The position numbers and the translations under genes were made by a program. From an uncultured Actinomycetes bacterium (lineage in GTDB: Bacteria; Actinomycetota; Actinomycetes; S36-B12): 38,561 bases of DNA. Below, one piece after another: positions 8,959 to 17,966 of this stretch. The notes below the pieces were generated by a model. The model worked only from the letters and a program-made list of their open reading frames with translations, had not been told where the DNA came from and made no database searches. The stretch is taken from assembly GCA_903918595.1 (NCBI GenBank), contig CAIXFB010000301.1, positions 1 through 38,561 on the forward strand, written 5' to 3'. How positions within the stretch are numbered: the first letter of the stretch is position 1; every line of letters begins with the position of its first letter.

Positions 8959-9867
8959 TCAGGCGCGACCAAGAGTGATCCAGTTTGGGGGTAATAAATC
9001 TCGTTCGTTGAAGTTTGGGTCATCCAGCCAAGGTCTAGGGCAGATCACCATTCTGTCCTCATTATCTCCGATCCACGCAGACCACCAGCTAAAACTGCTA
9101 TTTGCAGTGATGAGGTTATGTGCGGAGCTCATCAGAAGCAGTGACTCCAACGGGGAACTTTCGGAAGGAGGCTCAATAAATTGGATTAAACTTGGGGTTA
9201 ATTGCAAAGCAGCCATACTTTTGGCAGCTTCGATGTCATCCGAAAAAACTAACAGAGGGCCGGAGTTTACATTCAGACGTAGCAGCCGGAGTGCGCGTGA
9301 GTAATAGTCATCCTGCGCTAGCCCCATATTTGATAGCCCAACGTAATTACCTCGTCGAACATGAATTGCAGACCAAACAGGGAGAGCATTCAGAGCGTCA
9401 AAGGTTTCAAGAAACCAGTGTGATGGATTTACTGGATTACGAACTTCTTCTCGTATAGCGGCAGCATGACGATCAAAGTACAGGTGTGATTGAAAGTAGC
9501 CGCGTATTGTTGTTCCGTCCGGAATCTTATTTATTCGAGTATCGAATACAGTGGATTCCTCTATCGCATAATTTTGGGACCCGAATCTTGGCTTCATACC
9601 TATTCGCCTGAAGCCACGCCGACTCCAGTCGGATCCCCGCCGAATCAATTCCTTCGGAAACCGGGCTGACTCTGAGATTGACAACTGACTGTGAAAAGTC
9701 TGGAGCTCAAAATTATGCCATTCGTAATTTCTAAAGTTTCGCAGATCAACCTGTAGATCAGTATTGAGATCAATTGCTCTAGCGCGGCCTGTGGCATATA
9801 CAAAGAGCTGATTTCCTAAGCCTCCGAGTGGTTCAATATAGATTGTCACTTCCGAATTAACCTCCAT
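8959..9867 (-). CDS. Alpha-1,2-fucosyltransferase-like glycosyltransferase (GT11)
   Basis: This 302-residue protein has the GT11 signatures: GGLGNQLF (15-22), the donor-binding HVRRGNY (169-175; most members have HxRRxD), VFSDD (207-211) and ANSSFSWWSAW (255-265). GT11 enzymes transfer L-fucose from GDP-fucose; colitose transferases of enterobacterial O antigens belong to the same family. It is divergent from the GDP-fucose-synthase-like gene by about 150 bases. Together with the ColD-like gene two steps away, its donor may be GDP-L-colitose rather than GDP-L-fucose. The ATG start is followed closely by VTIYIEPLGGLGNQ, as in relatives. Confidence 0.9.
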   Translation of the reverse strand: MEVNSEVTIYIEPLGGLGNQLFVYATGRARAIDLNTDLQVDLRNFRNYEWHNFELQTFHSQLSISESARFPKELIRRGSDWSRRGFRRIGMKPRFGSQNYAIEESTVFDTRINKIPDGTTIRGYFQSHLYFDRHAAAIREEVRNPVNPSHWFLETFDALNALPVWSAIHVRRGNYVGLSNMGLAQDDYYSRALRLLRLNVNSGPLLVFSDDIEAAKSMAALQLTPSLIQFIEPPSESSPLESLLLMSSAHNLITANSSFSWWSAWIGDNEDRMVICPRPWLDDPNFNERDLLPPNWITLGRA

Positions 9868-10016
9868 TCAAACAATTAGGGTTCGTCGGACAAACTTTAT
9901 CGCTTACCTCGAAAGTTAATCAGATTGCGCTCACTGCATGGATCCAATACTGTAGGTTTCTCCAAAAGCAATATCAAAGTCTCTCAGTAGACCTCTAATT
10001 TAGACTCTACCCGATC

Positions 10017-10997
10017 GTGCGAAAAGGCAAAACATTGAAAATTAGAGCCATTCCGAGCCGTTCTGATTACAAGGTTCTTGTAACGGGAGGCTCTGGTTTA
10101 GTGGGTGCTGCAGTTGTCCGATATCTAAGATCTCTCGATATGCAGGTGATCGCTCCTTCTCACCGTGAGTTAAACCTGATGAACGGAGAGGCTACTCGCG
10201 ATTTTTTCGATAATTGCCGACCGCAAATAGTTGTTGCCTGTGCTGCTCGTGTGGGAGGCATCGCCGCCAACATAGCGAACCCAGTTGATTTTTTAGTGGA
10301 AAATTTGGCAATTCAAAATAGTACGTTTCTCGCAGCGGCAGATGCCGAGGTTTCACAATTCGTTTTTATGGCGAGTTCATGTATTTTCCCTCGCAATGCT
10401 CCGCAGCCAATGTCTGAATCGCAGCTCATGACGGGTTTACTCGAACCAACTAATGAGTCTTATGCAATCGCCAAATTAGCTGGCATCCAGCTTGCAAAGG
10501 CACTCAAGCAGGAGGGGAGACTTTCGACTAATGTTTTGGTCCCATGTAATGTATATGGCCCTGAGGACAACTTTAATCTCGAAAAGGCTCATGTAACCTC
10601 TGCTCTGGTGAGGAAGTTCGTTGACGCCGTTGATGAGAGAGACAAATTTGTGTCAGTTTGGGGCACAGGAACTGCTCGGCGTGAACTTATGCACAGCCAT
10701 GACCTAGCTTCGGCAGTGGCTCACGTTTTGAACAACGAGGATGTACCTTTCATTGCGAATGTAGGAACTGGCGTCGACCACTCAATCAAACAGTTGGCTG
10801 AATTAGTGGCTGAGCTATCAGGGTTTGACGGTGAAATAGTTTTTGACGACAGATTTCCTGATGGCATGCCTCAGAAAGTGCTGGATACGTCTGTTCTTGC
10901 CAACAGTGGGTGGCGAGCACAAGTGGGACTTAAAACCGGTGTTGCTGAACTAATTAAGACATACCGATCACTCATCACTGCCCAATTAAACAACTAG
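10017..10997 (+). CDS. fcl: GDP-L-fucose synthase family enzyme (or GDP-L-colitose synthase, ColC-like)
   Basis: An extended SDR that epimerises and reduces a GDP-4-keto-6-deoxyhexose. It has the nucleotide-binding GGSGLVG (24-30), CAARVGGIAANIANP (75-89) typical of Fcl/WcaG, MASSCIFP (118-125) with the catalytic Ser, and YAIAK (149-153). Fcl turns GDP-4-keto-6-deoxy-D-mannose into GDP-L-fucose; the close homologue ColC does the same to the 3-deoxy intermediate, yielding GDP-L-colitose. The ColD-like dehydratase starts nine bases downstream in the same operon, favouring the ColC role. No GDP-mannose 4,6-dehydratase is in the window. The start may be TTG 10035, which has AAAAGG eight bases upstream, rather than GTG 10017. 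Confidence 0.88.
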   Translation: MRKGKTLKIRAIPSRSDYKVLVTGGSGLVGAAVVRYLRSLDMQVIAPSHRELNLMNGEATRDFFDNCRPQIVVACAARVGGIAANIANPVDFLVENLAIQNSTFLAAADAEVSQFVFMASSCIFPRNAPQPMSESQLMTGLLEPTNESYAIAKLAGIQLAKALKQEGRLSTNVLVPCNVYGPEDNFNLEKAHVTSALVRKFVDAVDERDKFVSVWGTGTARRELMHSHDLASAVAHVLNNEDVPFIANVGTGVDHSIKQLAELVAELSGFDGEIVFDDRFPDGMPQKVLDTSVLANSGWRAQVGLKTGVAELIKTYRSLITAQLNN

Positions 10998-11006
10998 GAG
11001 CCTCTA

Positions 11007-12287
11007 ATGTCAGATCAAGAATTACGCGAACTTCTCCGGGCAAAAATGTTGGAGATACCCACTGCATTTAATGTGGACAATCCCCGGTACTGGTTTCCCC
11101 TAGCCACTGTTTCCTATGGGGTAGATGAAGTGATGCAGGCAGTGGAATCAATGACGAGTTTTCGAACAAGCATGTGGAACAAGACCCGACTTTTCGAGGA
11201 ACAATTCGGCACTCGATATTCCAGCCAAGCAGTCATGGTGAATAGCGGCTCTTCAGCAGACTTTTTGTTAGTTTTGTCGCAAATGGAGAATTCTGGTGGA
11301 AAATTACATCCTGGCGATGAAGTGTGTGTCCCAGCAGTGACTTGGCCCACTCACATATGGTCGGTTTTAATGGCAGGGCTGACTCCTGTCCTCATCGATG
11401 TAGACCCAGCTACCTTGAATATGTCGATGGATGATCTCCAGCGAAAGTTGACCCCGAATACGCGAGCGATCTTCCCAGTCCATTTGATGGGAAACCCAGC
11501 CCCCATGGATCAGATTCTGGAGATTGCCTCGGCTTCAGAAGCCATAATTCTCGAGGACTGTTGCGAAGCTCTGGGAGCAACGTGGCAAGGAAAATCGGTT
11601 GGAACCTTTGGCGCGGGCGGGTCATTCTCATTTTTCTTCAGTCACCATATCACCACCATGGAAGGTGGCATGGTTCTAACGCCTCATGAGGAAATTGCAG
11701 AGCGCATTCGTCTCTTGCGAGCACATGGATGGTCCAGAAATCTAAGGAACCCGGAGGCGGTATTGGGAGAGACCAATGGTGAGTTTTCAGGGCTTGATTC
11801 CCGATATACGTTTATCGAGTGGGGATTGAACGTTCGACCAACTGAATTGCAGGCGGGCTTCGGTATTGAGCAATTGAGGCGACTTGACGGATTTGAGTAC
11901 TGCCGAAAGCGCAATTTTGACTTGTTTGTCAGGCTTCTCGAAGAAACCGGCATGGCTACCTTCTTTACACTGCCAACAGTTGATCGGAGAGCTACTCCCA
12001 GTTGGTTTGCGCTGCCCTTGTTGCTTTCAGACTTGTTGCCGTACTCTCGAGATTCATTAACTGAGTTTCTCGATGACAATGGAATCGAGACACGCCCAAT
12101 CGTTGCGGGAAATCTAGCTCGACATCCGGTGCGAGCTAGATTCCCCTCCGTGTTTTCGGGAGTATTCCCGGGTGCCGATATTGTACACAATCGCGGTTTC
12201 TATGTTGGTCTCTATCCTGAACCAATGGATGAGCTTCTTGAAAGGTTTGTTGGGCTGTTGCTTGAATTTCATAAGCGTAATGTTTGA
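11007..12287 (+). CDS. colD: ColD-like GDP-4-keto-6-deoxy-D-mannose 3-dehydratase (DegT/DnrJ fold)
   Basis: PLP-dependent enzyme of the aminotransferase fold in which the Schiff-base Lys is replaced by His: SFFFSHHITTMEGG, with His213 equivalent to the catalytic His188 of E. coli ColD. Further ColD-like blocks are VNSGSSADFLLV (78-89), ILEDCCEALGATWQGKSVGT (181-200), LRAHGWSRNL, GLNVRPTELQAGFGIEQL and GIETRPIVAGN. ColD removes the 3-hydroxyl of GDP-4-keto-6-deoxy-D-mannose with glutamate, the key step to GDP-L-colitose. RfbH (CDP-sugar 3-dehydrase) also has this His, but it is an iron-sulfur protein with cysteines I do not see arranged here. ATG 11007 follows GGAGCC and lies nine bases after the reductase, so they are probably co-transcribed. 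Confidence 0.8.
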   Translation: MSDQELRELLRAKMLEIPTAFNVDNPRYWFPLATVSYGVDEVMQAVESMTSFRTSMWNKTRLFEEQFGTRYSSQAVMVNSGSSADFLLVLSQMENSGGKLHPGDEVCVPAVTWPTHIWSVLMAGLTPVLIDVDPATLNMSMDDLQRKLTPNTRAIFPVHLMGNPAPMDQILEIASASEAIILEDCCEALGATWQGKSVGTFGAGGSFSFFFSHHITTMEGGMVLTPHEEIAERIRLLRAHGWSRNLRNPEAVLGETNGEFSGLDSRYTFIEWGLNVRPTELQAGFGIEQLRRLDGFEYCRKRNFDLFVRLLEETGMATFFTLPTVDRRATPSWFALPLLLSDLLPYSRDSLTEFLDDNGIETRPIVAGNLARHPVRARFPSVFSGVFPGADIVHNRGFYVGLYPEPMDELLERFVGLLLEFHKRNV

Positions 12288-13240
12288 ATGTTTTGGTCCC
12301 TATCGACGCCTTGTTAAGCAAATGAGGTTTTGACTACTTCTGGTGGGAATAGGTTAGAAAACACACATGCTCTGGCAGCATGGCCTTTTCAAACGAAAAC
12401 TGCTCAGCCACTTTTGCGGAACCGAATCTCTATGGGCATTTGCTGAGCAATCGCGGTGAAGTTCTGTCCGAAACGTCACACAGCTAGAGTGTTGTTTGTT
12501 AGCGTTCGGCTGTGCGGATGTCGCGGAAACATAAACGAATTGGGCTGATTCGGCAGGATGTAGGGATTCTCTCGCAGTGACTGCTCTTCCAGACGGTCTA
12601 CGCTTTCCTCTTTGACGTTTTCCACGGGTCAATTCAAGTCACTTGGTATGGCATCAGGTCATTTGAATACCTATAAATTTTTTTGTCTTTCATCGGAAGA
12701 AGTGAATTACGAAGATTGCTATCGAGCAATTTTCTGAAGTGACTCTGTGTTGATGGGGATGGGGCTCCTTAGCTTGCAATTGGCCTGTAGCGGAATTTTC
12801 TGTCTTGGCCACGTGACAACCCCAAGATTGAAAAGAGTAACTACGTTACTGACTCTGGTAAGCGTCATTGAAATTGTTTGGCGTGAATAGCTTTCAAGGT
12901 CACCGACGTCCTACAAACGTTATCACTGAAGTCCCGACTTTGGGTCTGATATCAAGTGAATGAAATCGGGGTTAGGTGAGGACGTATCGTTACGGTGGTC
13001 GTAAACAAGTTGTTTTTTTGAAACCAGCGGTCACTTCAAAGGCCCGGGATAACAACTACGTTTCGCGCGGAGAGGCGTCGCCCTTATTGATTATCTATCC
13101 GCATAATAATCACACAAGCAGTCTCATTTTCTGAGTTTACTTTGAATTATTCAATCACTGGAGGAATTGAGTTCACTGGACAATGAGGCGGCTAATTAAT
13201 GGAGGACAGATTTCTCAAGTAATACATGCCTCAGATGAGA
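12288..13240 (+). other. 953-base region without a recognisable gene
   Basis: This lies between two convergent genes. I read all frames and found only short frames with no family resemblance; the longest, 92 codons on the minus strand at 12354-12632, has an implausible composition. The DNA is AT-rich in parts, with a T7 run at about 12678-12684. It is probably eroded coding or insertion-sequence DNA, but nothing specific can be supported. Confidence 0.5.
12366..12382 (+). terminator. Weak stem-loop, possible terminator after the colD-like gene
   Basis: CATGCT and AGCATG form a six-base stem with a five-base loop, followed by GCCTTTTC. It sits about 80 bases after the stop. The stem is short and the T tract poor. 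Confidence 0.25.
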
Positions 13241-14431
13241 TCAGTTCAGACTAGTCAAGTGCGCCTCAAGTAGCGCGTCGTTCCATGAGGTTGCGCTGAA
13301 CCTTTCCTGATATAACTCGCGCGCGGCTTCTGCCTGCTTTTGCCATAGTTTGTCATTGCGGAGGAGTTCAATAGTTGCTGCTGCTGCTGCATTAACGTCC
13401 CCGACCGGCACGACAAAGCCATTTACACCGTCCAGCACCACCTCAGGAAGCCCTCCGGCATCTGTCACTACCGCAGGGAGGCCATACCGCAGGGCATCGA
13501 CAACTGACAGTCCAAGAGACTCCTTTGAACTCATTTGTAAATAGACACGAGACAGTTCGTAGTAATTGCTTAATTCATCTGACCATCCAGGAAATGTTAT
13601 TGAACTCTCTCCGGTCCTCCGAGCCATAGCTTCCGCAGCTGATCGTTGGGATCCTTCCCCCAGCCATGTAAACGCAAATGATTCCAGACTGGATTGTGAA
13701 CGAAACACTTCGTTTGCTACCGCAATCCAGTCGAAGGGATTTTTGTAGTTCTCAATCAGTGCTGCGGTCATTACAAGTGACTTTCTGTTTTCGAGTGGAA
13801 CCGGAGATAATTCCGGACCGCAGGTGCTCCGGATTGTTTGAATATTTAATCGATTTCTGCTTGCATCCCAATTTGATCTAAATTGATTTCCGCTATAGTC
13901 AGACACGGCTAAGATCTTCAGACTTTCAGGAACCCGCGGAGTGAGCACCATTCGACCTAAGGTTCTTTGTCGAATGCCATGTGGGTATCCATGTGCAATC
14001 ATGATGGCGTTCGGCATACCCGAGACCGCGCTGAGAAATATTCCTGAAGTGCCCACGGATAGTGTGACAGCGTCTAAACCGTACTGAGCTCTTAAAGTGG
14101 AGAACATGCTCACTTCGGTGTTGTAGAGATTTCTTGACCAGATCGCGGGTCGCAAATCGTCGCGTTCACATCTCAAGGGAGCAATGACATCGGAATATCG
14201 AATCAATTGGAATCCTAGCGACTCGACAAACAATGTCATGTCAGGATCTTTTCGTGCGAATGATGTTACTGCCACGACATCAGCTCCGTTGTTGCTATAA
14301 AAACGAAGTAAATCTTTAAAGTAAGCACGTGTGCCACCAAACTCGACGTATTCTGCTGCAAGTAGGTAGCGTTTGCCGCTTAAAGCTCTATTTGAACTCA
14401 TCCGATGTCCCATCGCTGACTGAACAAGCAT
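13241..14431 (-). CDS. GT4-family glycosyltransferase
   Basis: This 396-residue GT-B fold enzyme has no membrane segments. The N-terminal domain contains YVEFGGTRAYFKDLL, a Gly-rich acceptor/donor loop typical of GT4. The C-terminal domain has FTWLGEGSQR, FPGWSDEL and the donor-binding block KESLGLSVVDALRYGLPAVV followed by TDAGGLPEVV (the second Glu of the E-x7-E motif is Asp here). It would add a sugar from a nucleotide donor to the lipid-linked glycan. The ATG at 14431 is preceded by GAGGAA, which is part of a palindrome (see 14432-14445). It is isolated by gaps on both sides. Confidence 0.88.
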   Translation of the reverse strand: MLVQSAMGHRMSSNRALSGKRYLLAAEYVEFGGTRAYFKDLLRFYSNNGADVVAVTSFARKDPDMTLFVESLGFQLIRYSDVIAPLRCERDDLRPAIWSRNLYNTEVSMFSTLRAQYGLDAVTLSVGTSGIFLSAVSGMPNAIMIAHGYPHGIRQRTLGRMVLTPRVPESLKILAVSDYSGNQFRSNWDASRNRLNIQTIRSTCGPELSPVPLENRKSLVMTAALIENYKNPFDWIAVANEVFRSQSSLESFAFTWLGEGSQRSAAEAMARRTGESSITFPGWSDELSNYYELSRVYLQMSSKESLGLSVVDALRYGLPAVVTDAGGLPEVVLDGVNGFVVPVGDVNAAAAATIELLRNDKLWQKQAEAARELYQERFSATSWNDALLEAHLTSLN

Positions 14432-14445
14432 GAGGAATGTTCCTC
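14432..14445. repeat. Perfect short palindrome over the ribosome binding site
   Basis: GAGGAA-TG-TTCCTC lies immediately before the ATG of the GT4 gene and, on the minus strand, includes its Shine-Dalgarno-like GAGGAA. It could fold to hide that site or serve as an operator half-site pair. No function is shown. Confidence 0.4.
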
Positions 14446-14883
14446 AATATTCTGCCAGATTGCAAATCTGATTCCAAACTCGCAATTATCTGACTATGAG
14501 TAGTTTCTTAAGTGTTGTCGGGTGTGTTGATTGTTGACTGATGCGAACCAGCAAAAATTATGTTTTTTTATCATTACTCCATATATAGTGCAGGTGTTAC
14601 GAAGACTTTTGCTGAGTTCATTTGTTCTCTATACGAACACGATTGTTCAAAGATCACCAAGGGAAAAGGCAATTTGGTCAGAGTCTTGCCGTTGCATATC
14701 TCGAAACATTGGCAATCCCGAAGCCGTCTCTGCGATACGTGAAGTGTTCGGGAAAACCTCTATGTAATATGCCGAGAAATCCATAATTGAATGCAACCAC
14801 TTTAGACGCCAAGTTCTTCAAGTAGTTGTATCACATAAGCAGTTGTTGACTTTATGGTAATGGTCTGAACTGAAATTCTAAAA
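14446..14883 (+). other. Gene-free stretch between GT4 gene and second ABC exporter
   Basis: About 440 bases of AT-rich DNA. Frames of 60-78 codons exist on the plus strand (14531-14767, 14560-14742), but their translations match nothing I know and they overlap each other. A plus-strand TTGACT near 14534 with a TATGTT about 19 bases later resembles a promoter, yet no gene follows. No remnant of a known family is evident. Confidence 0.45.
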
Positions 14884-16716
14884 TCATAAGCCTAGTATGG
14901 TGGCTTGGTGATCAAAATTCGGCTCAGACTTTCTCACTGAATCAAAACTTCCAATCGATCTGATCACTCCACCTTCTATGTAAGCGACTTGGCTGCAATT
15001 GCGAATGGTGGCGAGGCGGTGTGCAACTACAACGAGTGTAACTTCGCCTTCCAGTTCTTGTATGGCCTCTGAAACAGCTTGCTCAGTTGTAGAATCCAAG
15101 GCGCTTGTAGCCTCATCCATCACGAGCAATTTAGGACGAGAATACAACGCTCTTGCTAGTCCTAGACGCTGCCTCTGACCCCCACTAAGTTTAACTCCAT
15201 GTTCACCCACCACGGTATCCAGCCCATCCCGTTGCTCCCGCAGAAATGCCGCAAGATGAGCGCGCTCTAGCGCCTCCCAGATTTGTTCATCATCAAGTGC
15301 ATCCGTTGGAAGCGCTAATCCCACATTTTGGCGGATGGTGCCTTCTAAAACTGACGTCTCTTGGGGAACATATGCGACTGCACCTGGCCAAGTAGCAGCC
15401 ACTTGACCAGGGGAGATTCCGCCAATTGTTACGGAACCCTCGTCAGGGACGAGAACGCCAAGAATTACGTCGGCAAGGGTCGACTTGCCCGCGCCCGTCG
15501 GTCCCACAAGAGCCAATGATTCTCCAGTTTTTGCGGTTAAGGAAATATTGAAAAGAGCGGGTGAATCTGCTCCTGGGTACGACATCACGATGTTCTTTAG
15601 CTCAATCGAAGGTTCGAAGTCAGGGTGCCCGAAACGGATGCCCTCCATTATTTGGAATCTGCTCTGGGAGGCAGTAGTTGGGTCATATTCGCCAATCCAA
15701 GGTTGCTCATTGAGTTCAAATGTTGGTGCAGCAACACCAGCCGCATTTCTAATATTCAAGGATGCCTGCTGGAGTCTGAGCAAGGCAGGCATTGTTCGAG
15801 ATGCTGCCGCAAGAAAGATTGCCATAACAGTCACAGCAACGGAGACATCTCTGGTGAGCGCTTGAGAGAAAGCAAGTGCACCGGCGCCAATCACCAAAGA
15901 AATCTCGAATATGTATTTTGAGATCTGACTCATAATTTGCATTTCCGCTTGAACTTGCGCTGCTCGCCATCGCAGATCTTGAAATTGGGTTACAGTTATT
16001 CCTCGACGACCAGAAACTGAGACCTCTCGATAAGTTCGAATTGCATCCTGAACGGCACGGTAACTTTCAATTTCTGCCTGGGAAGAGACAGTTCCAAGAC
16101 GACGTGCCCTCGCACCCAAAATTCTGCTCAAGATAACGCCTATGAATGCAAAATATACAACGGTGAGAATTGCTACGAATGGATCAATAGCCATTAGACC
16201 TACCGCGACTACGATTAGTACAGCAACTTCGGCAGCCACGACAACTGCTCCCCCAAGGACCCCAAGTGTGGCGGAATTGACTCCAATTGTCAGGGCGTAG
16301 GCCGTCTCTTGACTTGGCTTCCCGAGAACTTCTAGCAGTGGCCTAGATAGAAGCCGAGCCGCCAGTCGGCTGGAAATTATTGCCTGCCTGTTAGCAAGAA
16401 ATCGGTAAGACTTCCTGACGAGAATAAAACTGAGAACCGATTTAGATATAAAAGTAATTCCGGCGACGATTGCTAGAACAATTGTCAATTCCAGCTCGTT
16501 GGTCTCAGATAATCCGAATCGTGACAATATGTCAATCAAAAACGATGGCGCATCACCGGTAACCATTGTGGTTGCAATCGCTGCCACTAAGCCTAGCAAT
16601 AAAATTCCAAGCAGATCCAAGGAAGCCAGCATCATTTGAACTAAAACAAGAAGAAGTAGTATTCGTTTACTTCTTCGATCAAGGAGTGCCAAAGCGCTTC
16701 TAATACTACTAAGCAT
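14884..16716 (-). CDS. ABC exporter, fused permease and ATPase, paralogue of the first exporter
   Basis: This 610-residue protein has six membrane helices (about 15-345) and an ATPase domain. Walker A GPTGAGKST is at 405-413, signature LSGGQ at 510-514, Walker B LLVMDEA with D534/E535, and H-loop His566. It shares distinctive blocks with the exporter at 3927-5849: DLLGI-L-GLVAAIA, FLANRQA, LSGGQRQRLG-ARALY-RP, and an identical C-terminal LGL. The final 197 residues of both align without gaps. The likely role is lipid-linked glycan export; a second glycan or a replaced export route would explain two copies. Start ATG 16716 has AGAGG shortly upstream. Confidence 0.9.
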   Translation of the reverse strand: MLSSIRSALALLDRRSKRILLLLVLVQMMLASLDLLGILLLGLVAAIATTMVTGDAPSFLIDILSRFGLSETNELELTIVLAIVAGITFISKSVLSFILVRKSYRFLANRQAIISSRLAARLLSRPLLEVLGKPSQETAYALTIGVNSATLGVLGGAVVVAAEVAVLIVVAVGLMAIDPFVAILTVVYFAFIGVILSRILGARARRLGTVSSQAEIESYRAVQDAIRTYREVSVSGRRGITVTQFQDLRWRAAQVQAEMQIMSQISKYIFEISLVIGAGALAFSQALTRDVSVAVTVMAIFLAAASRTMPALLRLQQASLNIRNAAGVAAPTFELNEQPWIGEYDPTTASQSRFQIMEGIRFGHPDFEPSIELKNIVMSYPGADSPALFNISLTAKTGESLALVGPTGAGKSTLADVILGVLVPDEGSVTIGGISPGQVAATWPGAVAYVPQETSVLEGTIRQNVGLALPTDALDDEQIWEALERAHLAAFLREQRDGLDTVVGEHGVKLSGGQRQRLGLARALYSRPKLLVMDEATSALDSTTEQAVSEAIQELEGEVTLVVVAHRLATIRNCSQVAYIEGGVIRSIGSFDSVRKSEPNFDHQATILGL

Positions 16717-17064
16717 TCTGCCTCTTTCGGTTGTCAGAAGACTAGAGCTCTAGATGCCTAATCTGAAGTGACACAAAAGCCTCCTTACCTTACCGCTGAA
16801 AGCCGAATGACCTCATTGATGTTAGAGGATGGAGTTCCCGGCAACGCAACTCAGTTCAGAGTTTCCATAAGACCCAAACTATAGATCGAAACAAGTAATG
16901 GGTACAGATTGAAATTGGGAACTAATAGTTTAGTCTTCATGAAGGAGGGCTCCCACCGGAAGTAACCAGGAACTCTACTGACCTCAGCTCGCAAACAAGG
17001 GGTATTCTAAGTATGAAGTGGACAGGTCTGCGCGAATAAGGAAATAATGATCTGGGAGACTTCG
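16717..17064 (+). other. 348-base intergenic region upstream of the ABC exporter
   Basis: This separates two minus-strand genes and should hold the exporter promoter. I find no frame with family resemblance, no clear -35/-10 pair and no strong hairpin. Confidence 0.4.
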
Positions 17065-17862
17065 TCATTTCCGATTCAGTTGCTCTGCAATGGAGTCAAA
17101 AAATCTTTCAACCCGCAGCCTCCACAATAGGCGCGTGGTCAATGAAGCGGAACGTATGAATTGTTGGCAGTAAATTTTCCACTCGAGAGTCGAATGACCT
17201 GCGGGGTCAACCGCCCAAGGCCTACGATTCGGATTGTAGCCACACACAAGAGGGTCTGCTTCACTGACCCAAGATACGGCGTTTGACATTATTGCCTTGT
17301 GGAGCAGTGCGCAATCAAGCCAATCGAAATCATTGGGCGGGAAGGCGGACCTAAGCCAATCTCCGCGCCAGAGGCCAAAGACCCACGTAGGTTGAATCTC
17401 CCGGGCAACCTCGATTCGACGCTTGCCGGCTGAAATGGGTTCAAGACGATCAAGCAGATCTCCAAACTTAGCCGTGGCCCTATCGTAAGGCCTCAATTCG
17501 ATAGGGGGCAAAACAAGGCATGTTTTCTCTGGCAGTGGGTGTGCCACCAAACTCGTAAAGTTCCGTGGAATTGAGTCATCGTCAGCGCAGATGGAAATCC
17601 ATTCTGCGGTAGAGGCCAATACAAGTCGTCGAAAGTTTCCGTAAAGTGTCAGGTCCCCATCTGGAGGAAGGAGTTTCACCCCTGACAATCCATTCAAAGC
17701 TTGCTCAAACTTGAGCCAAGAGTTTGGGTCGCTCACACTGACGATTATTGAACATCCGTCCCGATAAGACTGATGTTTGAATTCATCAATGACACGCAAT
17801 GCGCCGACGAGATCATCACGTGTCGGCAAGAGCAACTCGACACGACATTGCGAATTTTCCAA
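17065..17862 (-). CDS. GT2-like (GT-A fold) glycosyltransferase
   Basis: The N-terminal region CRVELLLPTRDD resembles the opening strand of GT-A enzymes, and EWISICADDDSIPRNF supplies the acidic nucleotide- and metal-binding segment. The C-terminal half includes WVFGLWRGDWLRSAFPPNDF and a tryptophan-rich acceptor region. I prefer TTG 17862, which has AAAGGGGA about seven bases upstream; the longer frame to GTG 17937 has no ribosome site and adds 25 unconserved-looking residues. It is divergent from the nucleotidyltransferase. The specific family is not certain; it may belong to a small actinobacterial group of sugar transferases. Confidence 0.65.
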   Translation of the reverse strand: MENSQCRVELLLPTRDDLVGALRVIDEFKHQSYRDGCSIIVSVSDPNSWLKFEQALNGLSGVKLLPPDGDLTLYGNFRRLVLASTAEWISICADDDSIPRNFTSLVAHPLPEKTCLVLPPIELRPYDRATAKFGDLLDRLEPISAGKRRIEVAREIQPTWVFGLWRGDWLRSAFPPNDFDWLDCALLHKAIMSNAVSWVSEADPLVCGYNPNRRPWAVDPAGHSTLEWKIYCQQFIRSASLTTRLLWRLRVERFFDSIAEQLNRK

Positions 17863-17966
17863 ACCATCTTCCCCTTTGCCTGATCCGAGGTGCAAGGCGA
17901 TACAGATACTTCGAGACCCTGCTAGAGCCGCTGACACAGGACCAAGAGAGGCACTAGTCTAGGGGA

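Noticed and set aside
12354..12632. 92-codon minus-strand frame in the large gap
   Set aside because: Composition is improbable (Arg, Ser, Gln rich, no hydrophobic core), there is no ribosome site and no recognisable motif.
14531..14767. Small plus-strand gene with a promoter-like TTGACT upstream
   Set aside because: Two overlapping frames are equally open, neither looks like a protein, and the -35/-10 spacing is too long.
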